Assembly: GCF_050436995.1 (NCBI RefSeq)
Contig: NC_134755.1
Location: 2,667,001 to 2,731,000, forward strand
DNA from: Anticarsia gemmatalis
Lineage: Eukaryota; Arthropoda; Insecta; Lepidoptera; Erebidae
DNA length: 64,000 nt
Direction: 5' to 3'
The notes beneath the pieces are model-generated. The model was given only the letters and a program-made list of their open reading frames with translations, was not told where the DNA came from and did no database searches. Shown piece by piece: positions 37,767 through 52,700 of this stretch; the stretch's first letter is position 1, and each line of letters starts with the position of its first letter. Both the position numbers and the translations under genes were made by a program.

Positions 37767-40700
37767 ATGGATGGTGATAATTCACTGGGACTTCTGCGGC
37801 ACAATGGTTAGTTTTATTTTCTACCTTGGTACAGTTTCTTTGCCTTTATATTAGTGTGGCTAAGGCTAATATTTTACAAGGAGCTGTAAATGATAAGCTA
37901 ATTAATGGTTGACTCTTTAAAACTTATCTTTCAAATCAAATTCAAAGCAATTGGGTCATACAATTGTCTGAAATGTAAATGTATTACAATGTGTAACAGT
38001 TAAATAAATACAATATATTAATAAGTATATAGATTGCTCAGACGGTAAAGCCCAGTAAATTCCAGGGATCAAAATAAAACTTTCTTCATATGAACTGAAA
38101 TTTGATAAACAGATTATCAGTCAGGTCACCGGGGGTCATAAAGATATAGTTCTTTTAATTATTTTGTTGTGTACTTCTTCGGTACAATTCTTTAATAACA
38201 GACATATGAGACTCATAAATATAATTTAATTTGTGTCAAAATTTGATCTCATTACTTAATACATTTTTAAAAAGTAAGCACAAAACTCATTGGAATATGT
38301 TGAATATGCCAACAGACAAACATTACTCTATAATTTCCTCTTTGCAAGAACACCTGTTGTTTTCCAAGGCTGCTATGTAATTATGTTGTTAAGTGCAGTC
38401 CGTAATGATAGGAAATCCATATTATACAGTGTCCATATCAAATTATATGTCAGGTTTTCTATGACTCTTATACCTGTGATAAATCTTTTTTTAATCATCT
38501 CTAATGTTCTATATTTTTTTAAAACTCTATTAATTAATACTGGCCAAATCACGAATGTTGTTTTATTCTCATTGATAATGGTTGGTTGTACAATTTCGTA
38601 GTTTTAAAAGAGTTTGAGCAATTCACTTTTTCGCCGTAATTATGACGATATTTTATTCAAATTAAATTGATGTTAATTAATTCTATAAATGTTGTAGTCA
38701 ATGTTTATCCAATCCATTTAAATTAAATTCAAGGAAAAAAATACGTAGGTACATCGCCTTATTTTTTGACGAATTTTATCCATTTGGTAAAAGCATTTAG
38801 GTAGGTACCTATACCAATCTCTTATTTCAAGTGGTCGTTATTTAAAAAAAGCAACAGTTCGATACATAATGTAGTGGTATATTATCTGCAATTTAAATGA
38901 TAAGTGAAGAGACATGCAGTTGTCGTCGTCATGCATGTCGTTGTCCTTTTTATTGGCAGTCATTAATGTTCGTTGAAGTAATGAACATTATGAATCGTTG
39001 CTCTCCTGTCTCGTTTTTAAATAATTCAATAACTGAACACTACAAATTATTACGTCATATAAACATAAGACAAAATTTAAGCCAAGCCTAGTTGGCCGCG
39101 ACATCGTCCGCGTGGACTTATTTTTCCGTTTTCAGAATATTTTTCAATGCTGTTACACTCCCTATTAGTCATAGCGTGATTATATACAGCCTTCTTAAAT
39201 AAATTGACTATTTCGACACAAAAATATGTTTTCAATTCAAACCAGTAATTTCTGAGATTAGCGCGTTCAAACAAATAAGTAAACTATTCAGTTTTATATT
39301 ATTGTTATAGATCAAACAATATTTATAATTTGTCTTACCGGTCTCAAATTATTTTATAACGTCACGCCTAATAATAAAATGAATAAATTAAAAACCCGGA
39401 AAACTTAGTAATTTAAATAAGACATTTATCACTAGAACGATATATTCAATAGTTTATCACCCGACTATAGGCAATATAAAATAATTTATCAATCGTATTT
39501 AATAATATGCATATCATATTATGACGCTATTATGTTACCCAATTGATAAATAAATTGGCAGTAAAAATATAGGCAGTATTACATTGTAATCATGTTTTAG
39601 AAGTTAGTTTAGACCTACTACATAGTTAGCCCATTACCCACTAACTAGCAGTCTTATGTCTCCCGTGACCACAATCGGTGTAACTCATTCGAAAAGTCGC
39701 ATAATAAAATAAAGTCTCGTACCTTTAAATATTTTCACCGCGCATAAGATAAGTACGTTGTGCATCTTAATATTAATTATAGTTTAGACCTACTTAAAAG
39801 TTTATGCGAACACTGTTTATCATTTATACAGGTATTTCATATTCGATGATAATTCTGCAATTACCAATTTGTTTGTCACTGACGCGTATCCGTCAGTTAC
39901 CGATCAGAGAGTCTGAATTCTCGGAACCCGGGGTAATGAAGTATTGAAAAACGATTAGCCACCTATAGATTCTTAAACAAAATTTAAATGTCACGGGCAA
40001 AAGAGAGTGTTATGATTTCGTAATACAAATGGAAATTAGGGAAAGGTCAACCTGCACGTGGATTAAATAAAACAAAACTATATTATTACGGTCTTATTTG
40101 TACTACCTACGCGTACCAGAAAAACACTCGGGAACACCCGTGGAATTTGTAAAACACACATTTATTTATGTAAGTTCAATATGTAAGGTCTAAAAATACA
40201 CGAATAGGAACAATCCTGTAACTAGTCTTCAAATCATTTAGTTTCTACCATTTTTTTTAAATACTGTCCGATCTATTCCTGGCAATATCAGTGATACGAA
40301 TGAAATAAAATGATTTGATTTGACCGTTAATCTGAACTTTTAGGTCAATTCAATCAGGCGTTATATTTCTCCGTCGCAAAGAAGCGGGTCACCTTAGGTA
40401 TCGATGGAATTTATTGGAATTTCTCCGTGCTTTACGGTTATACGTCACTTTCCTCTCGTTTACGGGTAGATTACCGCGTTTAATGCAATTTGCTGAAGGC
40501 TTTGCAAAGGATTCGATTTTCTATGTTTGTTAAAGATTTACTCTAAAATAAGAGTGAAAATTAAAGACGTGACTAGTAGGCCTAGAAAATTATTATTCTA
40601 GGTAGTTTTTGGAAATTATCCTTATAAAGAAATCCTGAAGCCTCTAAAGTTTCAGTCTTACCTAGTACCTCATAATACTCATTGCAAATGACTGTATCCT

Positions 40701-43700
40701 CATTTTTCCCGTTTATAAGAAGTGACTAAAGGTCATAAATGTATTAATTGTTCACTGCTCTACTCTTCGTCTTTTTTTCTTATGTTAACTATACCATACA
40801 ATTGCCTTCTAAATCAGTTATCTTGTTACTATGTGATTTACGTTGAATAAGCTCTATTCTCGGATCTTAAGGGTTATATGAAATGAAATGGTGATGCAAG
40901 ACAAACATTTATATAATATTGAAGGGTGGGGTTCTACTTAGTACGGGTCGTGTTTACTCTACAATATATTTGCCTTTCATATGAAAGTCGAAGCGCTCAT
41001 AGCCAGTTGCGCTCACCGGTTGGTTAAGGATCTGTGGGTTAAGCAACCTTTGGCGCTATCATTCCATAAATGGGTGACTGCAGTGGTATTTTTACTGAGT
41101 GTATCCGTGCTTCGGAGGGCACGTTAAAAGTCGATCCCGGTTGTGGCCAATTAAGATCAAATGCAATCTCATGTGTGCAAAACGTGTAATTTTGATAATA
41201 GGTTGACCACATACGATAAAACAAAAACAATAAGTTATGAAAGTAACATTAAACAGTGTAATATTCGTGTATGTTTATAATAAATTTCAGATCGTGTTAG
41301 TAAACAATAGCAGATAGGTATATGTACCTAATTAGTTAATTAATTACTTCAAAATTCCCACCGGATCGTGATATCCTCACAATACACGATGCGATGACTC
41401 AGGTGTCCTGACCCGTTTAGTATTTATAGACTTGGACCCATTTAATTTAATAACTAGGTTTCGTTACTCATAACATATTCACATTAATTTTATAAATATA
41501 ATACGGTCAATTTTCTAAGTGTACTAAAATGATTAACCCCCGGTTTCTGAGTACATTTAGCGGCAGTTTATCTATTCAATAGCATTTAAAATCATATAAA
41601 AAACGCTAATGGATAGATAAACTATCGCTAAATGTACTCAGAAACCGAGGGTAAGCATTATAAGGTGTAAGGGTTATTTGTTTACCCGAAGTTTCGATCT
41701 AATTACACAAACCGTGATCACAGGCTGACTTATGTTCCCGTACAAGACTTTTAAGGAAAACATAATTGAATTTTCCATCAACTCTTGCATAGAATCGTTC
41801 AGTTAAAATAACTTGAGTAACGTGGCCGATCCACGTGATGCTTCTGGGTACTTAATTAATAAATACAATTGTGATGTTCGACTCAAACCAAATGAATTGC
41901 AGTTCAAACCACTTTGACAATGGGTGACCATTAACTATACGTTTTATGTAGGGGAAAAAGTCAATTCATTAATGGTAATATCGACAATGTAGCGATTAAC
42001 ATGATTGATGAATGCATTGGCTAAAGGTACTTCAAACTTATCTATTATATTATAATGCACCTGGTCTTAAGTGCGATTAAAAATTAAAGGTTTCGATACT
42101 TAACATGTTTGTTTGTGACTTTTTTCTATTCTTTTTTGACACGTTGTAGACAGTATCGGATAACCATGCCTTATATTCTTGTACCATGGTTCGACCGAAA
42201 GCTTCGAAAAAAACAAACGAAATTTCTACCAATATTCGTTGGTTATAGTTACGCCTCTTACGCCCAGTTTCTTAAGCTCATTTAGCGGTAGTTTATCGGT
42301 TCAAACGGTCATGTCTCATAAGGCTCTACCCCCTTTTCGAGCTGGTGGTAGATTCAGTAATTTATAATGACTATCATAAGTGTCAATTTTGACCTAAAAG
42401 TATATAATGATTTGATTTTTTATTTTTAGTTGAACGCTATTCAATAGATAAACTACCGCTAAATGTACCTCAGAAACTTATTTGTTTACCAGAAGTTTGA
42501 ATCTAATTAATGGTCTAATGTTCCCATATAAAAACACAGGGCGGTATTAATTTAAGTGGAGCGCAATACAAAATCTCATATGATATAGCCTCCTGCTGCG
42601 TGGATCTCATTCCGTCCACGTCCTCACGTCTCGGAATGTGACGATTACGTTCGATGACGTCGAGACGAAGGCGCCATACGATCACTTTCCCCGAGTGATA
42701 TTTACACTCTCATTTATTCTATCGCTATTTCAACATGTCAGGTGCCTTTTAGCCCTATTGTGTTGTTGTCAAGAAATAATGCAGTAATTGTTGTGTTCTA
42801 TTTCAAGCGTTATATGACACGGTGTGGGTGTTTTTCAGGTAATGATCCTTTGCGAGATTTAGCCTTTATCTACTTTACTGTTAAGGTTGATTTAATAGTT
42901 AAAGTTGAAGTATTTCGTTATCCATGTAACCGATGACGTGGTTCTAACAATTTAGTATCATGCTACACACCTATATTTATGCTATCTCAAGGAACGCTTA
43001 TTTTTATAGTTAGAATATCGGAGTTTTAATTAAGGTTACAGCACTCTATAAGCACAAATTCTAGGCTAATGTTTTCTCACAGACGATAAGACAATTCGAT
43101 AATATTTGCTAGCCCCAAATTGACGTCATCACATTGACAACTCTACGTCATAGTCTACCAAGCGTCAAAATAGCGTTATCATTGTACGAGGGTTGGAGAG
43201 TTAGGCCCTTTGTACACAAGACTACGAAAATCTTCGATACTTACCGCTTTTAATCGTCAACCGACTACTACCATATAAATTAATTGAGGTTCGTACACAA
43301 AGTGCGTCGCTGACATTCGATGGCGGTATTCGCTTGAAGACTTCAAATCGTTGAGTATCGAAGACTTGTGTATAAAGGGCTTTAGTTGTAACGTGACCCT
43401 TTAGTCAATACTAGCTGACCCGCGCAACTTCGCTTGCGTCACATAAGAGAGAATGAGTCAAAATTTTCCCCGTTTTTGTAACATTTTTTACTGGTACTCT
43501 GCTCCTATTGCTCGTAGCGTGATGATATATAGCCTATAACCTTCCTCGATAAATGGGCTATCTAACACTGAAAGAATTTTTCAAATAGGACCGGTAGTTC
43601 CTGAGATTAGCGCGTTCAAACAAACAAACAAACAATCAAACAAACAAACAAACAAACTCTTCAGCTTTATAATATTATATATAGTATAGATTTATGGGAA

Positions 43701-46700
43701 GCCAAATGAGGTCAATGGACTAATGTTATATAGTATTTAAACTATAGTATACAATATAGTATAGCAGACTATAGTATTTAAACTAGCCCAGAATAATAGA
43801 TTTAACTAGGTTGTATAGGCCAAGGGTTGTAGGTAAGTCTATTTCTGTACCAATCGACTCGAAAAATTCTGATTCCGTTTTCTTTGAGGTAATAAATAGG
43901 TAGCCGCTTCGTAGAAAAGTATTTGATGAATTGAAATTGGTTTTGTATTGCAATTGCTATTTATAAACGTAGTTATAAGTTTAGCTTATTATTTTCATAT
44001 TAAAATTTGTGTTATTAAAGCCGTTCCTCTACTATTTTCTAGGTTTGTTTTAGTATAGACTCCTCAAAGCACTATGGTTTCAGTTCTATAAAAAAATCGT
44101 GAAAGTCATTTACTTCCGCCTGTTTGTCATGCTTATGCTTATGTGTTAAAGCATATAAATATGATAACAATATAGCCGTTATTTCTCACAAAGTATAACT
44201 ATGCAAAAATATAAATAAGTTCCGCTGCAAGCAATGGTTTGTTAATATTCATCATAATATTAGATATATCAATGTTATAAGATAAGTGTTGCTGCGGTTT
44301 TCCTTATTCGGAATACATTAAATACAATGTAACAACAACTTATATTCTCGATTTCATCGGCATTTTCGTTCATACGAATTAAATTTCTTGAAGTGTCCTG
44401 AAATATATCTTCTCCATATCTCAACCGGTGAAGTATTTTCGCCGTAAAAGCGTTACAGTCAGACAGAAATATGTTTTCAGTCGTATATAAGACTCAGTAC
44501 AATATTATTCATTGACTAAACAAACTAAGTAGAAATTAATATATTTACTTGATATACTGTCGTGGTAATACAATTAATTATTTCTTACTGCGGTTAGGCA
44601 CGCTCCCCATGACTTCCAGTGGGGGAAAGGTCTTGTTTCAGAGGGTACATACAAATTATATGTTATCGATTCCTTCCACCTATTGCAGGTCATTCACCTC
44701 ACTATTATCGTAAAACATGTTTGTGTATTGTTTGAGTTAAATTTTTGACGTTCAACGACATATTTTTATATATTTGGGTTCGAAGACGGAATGAGTTTCT
44801 TAGTTAGTTCATTATTTGAAACAAGTTTAAGTACTTTCAATAGTGCTACTTTCGGGTGGATTTTAAGCGACCATCAAGTCATATACCTATTATTGTTATT
44901 AATATTAACGGGCTGGACACGTTAAATGATCCAAGACCGACAGTTTGACATTTAAAATGTTTATACCTAAAAAAAGTTGCTCCTAAGGGCACAGTCAGGG
45001 GCGCGGTTTTTAAATCAAAATGTCTTATTCTTACATTACTTTTGATTGCATAAAAAATTGCTTCTCCGATATCTTTAATGAATATTTGTCGAAGTATTTT
45101 ACAAGCCTTTATTTAGTCCCAGATTTTGCGTGAATAACTCAGTATACATCAAGAGGCATGCTCGCAAGCAATTACGTAGATAATAAAATAATAACAATGT
45201 AGTTACATTGCAACACACGCGGCTTCGATTCACATAAACACGGCCCATATTTACATAACACGCTTATCATTACATACTTTTCTTATGATAAACCGGTGTT
45301 TTATTTTATGATGAATCTTTGTAGGTTACTTTTATACTCTTGAGATAGGTTTTAAATGAAACTAATATAGGATAAGCCCAACTTTACAGTGTTATGGTCA
45401 TATTTTACAGTATTTATAGTTCCAATCACAATGATATCTGCAAAACGACGATAACCTAGCCAATTAATGACCCTTAATGTTGGTGTCACAGAAACCATAA
45501 CTTCACTTTATCATTATTGCTAAGGTGGCTCTTTTAACCCAGAGGAGGTAAGGGAAAACTCCAAAATTACTAAACATATTTTCACGTCTTTTTCAATAAG
45601 ATATAGAGTTATTCATAACGAAGGTTCTGGAAATTCTAAAGGAATTAGTACATAATTCATTGAGATGTTGTGGGATTTGACTGAAATAGGATTTCGCTTA
45701 TGGTAGATGTCAGAAAGTTTTATTTTTCTACTGGGCTCTGAGTTCTTGTAGAATAATGTGTACCGGTTCCTCTGTAATATAGTTATAGTTCTTCTATAAT
45801 AGTATAACTAGTAAAAAATGTGTTAATTTTCCATATCTGAATAGAGTTCATTGAATAGTCCAATCACACTTATACAAGCTGCGTAACGACTGCTAACAAG
45901 TAACATAAAGAAAAGGCCTGTTATTACTCTGAATACATGTCAATTATATCAGAACACTGGTAAATTACTGACCATATGTAGGAAAAATATGTTTTTTTTT
46001 ATATTTCCAGTATAATATTCAAGATCTTTAGTAGGTTATGTCGAAGAATAGAAATGTTTACGACAAACGCAAAATGTTATAATACAATTTAGCCGTAATA
46101 AATAGTGTTATGCCTATAATATTTTTTTAAAATAATATCGAAGAATGTACTTAGCTTAATTATAATTCAATATGCTATTTCGAAAATAACATTATTAACC
46201 TACGTTTATTAAACAAGCGTCGTTTTGAAATTGCATATTATTTAATTATGAGAACATACCTAATTTGTCACGTTTTATTTTGAAATATTCTGTACCATAG
46301 CTTCCAAAGTATTTTAATTAAATCGTATTTTAAGAATTAAAATGTATTTGTTTTCCGACTTAAACCGCCGAGTGTCATGATTGAGTCATGTTCTAATAAC
46401 AGTCAAGTGTTCTTCAAGTGTCATTTTATTTCAAAATACAATTAATTAGCAATCAATACAACTATAGAGCTGTATGAATGGGAATAGAGCTAAGAAAGAA
46501 GTAAGTAGTTTAATGCTACCAGTTTGCTTTCAGTTTCCAGTTGGGTTGGATTCCAGTTTTTCTCATTCTGGGTTGGGTCGGTTTTTTGTTGGGTTAGGTT
46601 CGGTTGGGGTTTTCTCGTTCCAGCGATTAGTACCTACCTCTACATTAAAGTAGAAAGAAAACCTTTCAACCTTGCTTTATCAGTTTTTATCGACATTTTA

Positions 46701-49700
46701 CTAATATTAGTTTGTAACCTGGATTAACGCGTAGGATACTATTTTCTCCAGTAAATGTTTTCATGCGGCCGCAGTCTCGGGTTGAAGCTTGTTATTTATA
46801 GTTATCTATGAGAAGAACCGAACGTCACAATATACGTTTTTTTGTAAATCCACAATCATTAGTTCTTTTTACTCATTTCGAAGACAATTTCATCTCTTAA
46901 TGTATTGCGTGCAAAAAATCTCATGTAAAAAGTCATTGGTTTTAACTGACGCCTTCCGCGTTATCAGCTGTGTTTACGTTATCTGAGTGTGTGATTACTT
47001 TGAGGAGACCAGATGTAACCGCGGGCGTTTGATTACCTTACTCACGCTCATACGACCGTCACATGACTGATTTTGTTAAGAGATGGAATGTGTACGGGGT
47101 CTACTGAATAGAGAACACTTTGTGTAACTTAGGACTGGACTTGATAGCACGTTGTCTGCTCTGTAGGATTTCAAATCTATAAACAATATTCCTGTCCTTA
47201 TCCTACGTTATGGTGGGTCGGCAGCATGCTTTCGCTCAAAAACATCCTTTAAGAGGGTTTGGGTTTTGATTTTACAAACCTTGATTTTAAAAACCATCTG
47301 CCTGGTGGCAACCTTCCATGGGAATCCTAGGTGTAACTGGAAAGCGGAAGAGATTTCTTTAGTGGTTTGTTTATGGTACAGGAATCTGGGTTATAGTTGG
47401 GGGCGGTTAAGGCTGTAGTTGCTCGGCTACGTCGGAATCACATGTCCGTATGTCACTATTGTATGATCGGACAGATCAATGGATAGAGACATGTCTGATC
47501 GAAATATTATGTGCTGCTTTCAATACGATCGAAAAAATGAAAAAAAAAATCGTCGATCAATATTAATTTTAATGGCTTACGTTGTCCTAATCACAATTTT
47601 AAATAATAATTGGTATTATTAAATAGGCTGAACCATATTTGTCATAGTTTAAGAAGGAAAAATATTAATCAACGTAAATTCTACTTCCTAGTTATAAAAA
47701 TATATCAGTTTTGTTTTGTTTTGTGTATCAGTTCCAAGTACGATAATAACATAACATATTGATCCATTTGCATTCTTCAATTTCTTTCATTTCTTTGCTT
47801 TATCGGACAGCAGTTTCGCGGAAAGTTTAGGTCATTATATCGAAAATTAGACTTTTGCAACCCAATAAATAATTATGACATTACACAAACATATTTTTTA
47901 TAACTTTTTTACACATGTATCGAAAATTTGTTTTTGAAGTTTCCTTAATCAGTGCGATTGTCTTTCGTTTATCCAAAGAAGGTCACTATTGCCTTTAGTA
48001 AGGCTATCGGTCACGGCCATTCAGTGCGCGTTGTCCTTAGATCCGTTTCAACAGAAGCCTGTTTTGATAAACAAGTAAACCTGTTACTGACACTTAAGCA
48101 TAGTTTATAATGTTATATAATTGGAGTTTTTTGCTACTTTAACTTGTATTCGTACTTCCCAAATTACCTATCCGAGATTTTTTTGCGCTCGTATTAATAG
48201 GTGGATAGTTCTAGAGAGGTCATTGCTACGATATCAACGGTCAAAAGATTATTTCATATAGATTTTGGTTTAAAATCAAATCATTTATTCATTTTAATCA
48301 AATACAGTAGGTGAATTTACAGCCAGTTCGGAAGGTAGAGCCAATGAGAAGAGCTGGCCAGAAACTCTTGGCTGCTCTTCTCATGGGCAGTTTTCAAAAA
48401 AACATTATGCTACAATTAGTCGATGCTGATATATTAATAACTTATATAAATGGTTTTATGCCTCAAAATTCTTCGTTAGTTCAAAAAGGCCTTCTAAGAA
48501 TGATTTTCGATTCACACGTGTCCTTACTTCAAATATTCTAAATGCCAGTTTTTGTTATACATTGAAGGCAATCAATTTTCCATATAGAAATTGAAGATAT
48601 TGACTCGATAACATAAAGGCAAGTGGTTTGTGTCGTGTTCGCCCCTCTGCCGTTTGTTTACATGCCCCTAATACACTCATATGAGTAATGCATGCTATCC
48701 CTAGCTGAAGTTACAAGTCGTTTTTCATATCTTTAACTTGTATATTACATGTAGGTTGCTGTAAATAGATAAACATATTTGGGCATCTGATTAAAAACTA
48801 AGAGTTGGTACTATAATCAGATAACTGAGAAACATACTTATATCCTTAAAATACGAAGTTAGATAAATTTTCATCCAGGCTCAGAACAAATACTCTTGCT
48901 CATCAAATAAATATTTGTCAAGATTAGTATGTCTTCATTCAATTCGTTTGTTAGACAACATATGTATATAGAGAAATATATTTTATTTATCATGTAGGTT
49001 CCTACCCTGTGTGTGGGTCTAATTGATATTATAATAATTGTAATTTGATTTAATCGACCAATATCATATATTGTTTGCGTATGAAGTACGTGACAAATAC
49101 AGCCATTTAAAAGATATTGATCTTTACGCACTGATAAATATATTAACAATAAATAACTATATTGAATTAAAATTATTATAAAACAGCTACAATATTATTA
49201 TTGCAGGTATCAAATACGTGAGTAAAATGATAGTTCCATTCAGTATTAATCAAAGCTTTATCATGAGCATTTCCAACAATATAAACAGAGACGCAGTCTA
49301 CGTAACAAATTAGATAAATGAAAAGGTTACCTATCGATTCATCGATTAAGCGAAACGGGAAACAATTAAAACGTACCAAATTTCCACTGAAATGTTTCAT
49401 AGTTAAAAAACAAGTCGTATTTGCTTAATTTATTAATTAAAACGCAAAGAATAGTGACGCATAGATAATTTAGACTAAGTAAAGCGGCACGTGGATTGTT
49501 AGAATATTTGTACGTAAGTTTGCGTTCGTCATGTTCTAAGCTTAACGACATCAACACTGGTATCCCGTAGTATTGTGAGCGACCTTTGCTGTCTCGCGCC
49601 GCAGTGACGTTACTGCACTCAGTGCGTTTCGCTCCGTCGACTTCGACACACAGTTTTCACCATCACTGCTCATAAACTATTCAAACAAAACATTACATAT

Positions 49701-52700
49701 CATAAAGTGTGTTATATCTGTGTATTTGTGAACATTTCCCTTGGATTTGATACTCCGGTGAGTGTTATTTATAAAACAACTCGTTCAACCTGTTACGGAA
49801 GACTCTTAAAGTATGGCGTACTTTAAAAGTCCTTGTTAAGTCTCTAAAGGCCCGGTTTTTTGTTGTAAATATAGAACGTGGCTTGATAATTACTGGCTTT
49901 GTAATTATCTGTTTAGGACGTTTTTAGGTGTTTAAAATGTACACGTAATTAAATAATGTTCTCTTGCTAGATGGCGACAGCCGGCGAGGTACCTATTTAC
50001 TTTAGCAATTAATGTTGTATTTACGAAATAAAGTTGTTGACATGGTCACCTTGTTAGTTACTTGTTGGTTTTTTTACTACATTTACAGAAAAGTGTCTGG
50101 TTTAGTTTTGTTATGTTGTTGTTGTTACATTAGCAACGACGCCGTCAAATATACTTTCACCTTATCTCTGTTTATAATGTTTTCTTTGGCATTCTCGAAC
50201 GACACGCCGCTTGATATCTTTCAAGCGAAGGCTGTGAAGCAAAGTTATTCAGCTGAGATAACCCATTTCAAAGACTTGACGGAGATAGTTTCGAATTAGA
50301 ATCCTAAGTAAACATGACTTTTAGAAACTTAAGAAAAACTGCGTGAAACTTTAGTTAAAAATTTGTATAGGTTTATCGATTTTTATATAGTCCTATCTCT
50401 ATATTCTCTCGATACTAATCACGCCTGATTTATCCCCGGTTTCAGAGGTACATTTAGCGGTAGTTTATCTATTCAATAACGTTTTTTTATGAATTTAAAC
50501 GCTATTGGATAGATAAACTACCTTAATGTTTCTTTGGTAAAGGTCACAATTTGTCGCGTAGCACAAAATACCTTAAAAATATTCGGGGTTTGTTTTATCT
50601 ACCACTCATTGCAGGATATTAAACACACAACAAGTTTAGTCAACATACGTCTCATTAACCAGTTTATCTGCAAAAGATAAAACAGGCCGTTAAGTAGACA
50701 AATTGCCCAATATTACGACATAATATTCTGGACCAAATTTTGATTAACAAGTAACTATGGTTTTTAAAAAATACAGTGATGCCTAGCGATTCTTAGCCTG
50801 TCGAGAAATTCCTATACTCACCTTTTCCTTTGAGTCGCTCTCCATGCTGGTTTTATCAGAAGAATTCATTAACTAAGTCATTAATTCAGTGAAATAAATA
50901 ACGAGTGTGCCATTGTTTTCTTTCCACATAGACGTGTAGTTAATGAAAAGTGAATTTTACGATGAAGGAATATTAATTTATTAGATACATGTGCGAGATG
51001 TATGCAAGTTGTATTAAACGACATTCATAAATATATTATACAGCATCCCGACATATCATAAAATAGAGTCCTCTTGCATCTGTTTGTCTGTTTGCGGAAA
51101 ACTCAAAATCTACTATAAGTACTTATTTGCATGCGGTTTTCACCAATAGTGATTCTCGGAGAAGGTGTTAGTGTGTCGGTTGTTAAAACCCGAGGAAAGC
51201 AGGGTGGAATGCCATATTACTATAAGTCAATTTGAGGCGAAACGAATGTCTTGTCTTTGCTTAATGTTTGTCCGTTAATTTTTAATGTTTTTCTGTAGTA
51301 GTAACGACCAATATCTGCTCTCTACAGTTGCAACATTGAAGTTTTTTTTGACAATATTGCAACTGTGTTCAATGACAAAATGTAACTCAGTCGCGTTTAA
51401 TTTCTTTTTAACGAACAATAAAACTAATATCTCGGATAGTTATGTTTTATTACGAAGATAAGTGTATACTCATGTTTCTTTTTAAGGCCGTATTAACAAA
51501 TTGATATAACTTGAATGCATGGTGTTAACAATTACCTGTTTGACATAATCAAATAGGTTAAAAACCATGATTCTTAAAATCAGAAGTAAATACTAAGACG
51601 AACGAATACTATACGAACCTAAGCCCGTTTAAACATTGCACGTTTTTCTCTATGTCTATTAGTGAAATCTTCTGCCGATGCTTATTTGGGGCCTATCCCA
51701 TGAGTCCCGTTCAGATGTCCCATGACGGGACAATTGCTACTATTTTGTCCCAGTTGTCCGGTTGCAGGAAAATCATGCAACTAGTAGGATAAGACCCCTT
51801 GTCCAATATAATACCATTGAAGGGCCAACACCTGTTGAATGTGGAATGAATGAAGCAGAAATCGTCAGCGCAGAATAATTTTCTTTTTCGTAAGATTTTA
51901 TAGTTTCAACACGCGATGACAACTGCTTTGTAAACATAACTACTTCTATTATAGGGCCTGTCCAGGGTCAACGAAATATTGTATGAAAAGATAAATATTT
52001 GTTACAACACGTGTAGATTTTCAATAGCCATTGTACCTATATCCTTACAAATAAATACATTGAGAAAAAGTCGGATTTTAATGGGTACCGTTTAACGCCT
52101 AAATTGTGAGTTAATTAGCTGTCTATTGTAGTGTTTAAGCGTTATGTAAGAGGAGGTATTAATTTTGGGAGTTCAGTTTAGTGTGTTACACTCGCTTAGG
52201 TTTTAGGGCTCCTTACCTAAAGGATAAAAACGGGACCCAATTGAGGCTCTTATGTAGGTCTATATCTCATGAAAAGTGATAGCTAGACAGTTGCAATTTT
52301 CTGTAATAATGTTTTTCTATTGTCGCTGTAAAGAAGGCTGCATAAATCCTTTTAAAGGATATTGGTATGTAAAATCGTGCGCGACACCGGCTCGTACCTG
52401 GCTGGATTTTTTTGTTTACTGCCGACTCACTCATTGTGGTTTAAAGCGATGTATAATTTCAATCTTATTACCCTATTGTTTGATTTGCGTGTCAGTAATA
52501 ACTTAGTATCGTGAAGTTACGTACTCATTGTTCGAACCTGTTGCGATTTATTCGCGATTCAGTTTCCACTTTATTATTATTGCGATTGCCAATGTTCATT
52601 TAATGTTTATTTGGTACTGTTTACTGTGCCTTTTTTTAGTATGGTAACTTAGTTACTGAGTGAAAAAACTCACGGAATAACATATCTTGATGAAAATGTT

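Noticed and set aside
38290..38601. 103-codon hydrophobic frame in the transporter intron
   Set aside because: Phe/Leu/Ile/Val content is what AT-rich noise gives; no homology or splice context.
50012..50299. 95-codon frame just after the candidate alternative first exon
   Set aside because: AT-driven composition with a run of Cys from TGT repeats; no support as coding.
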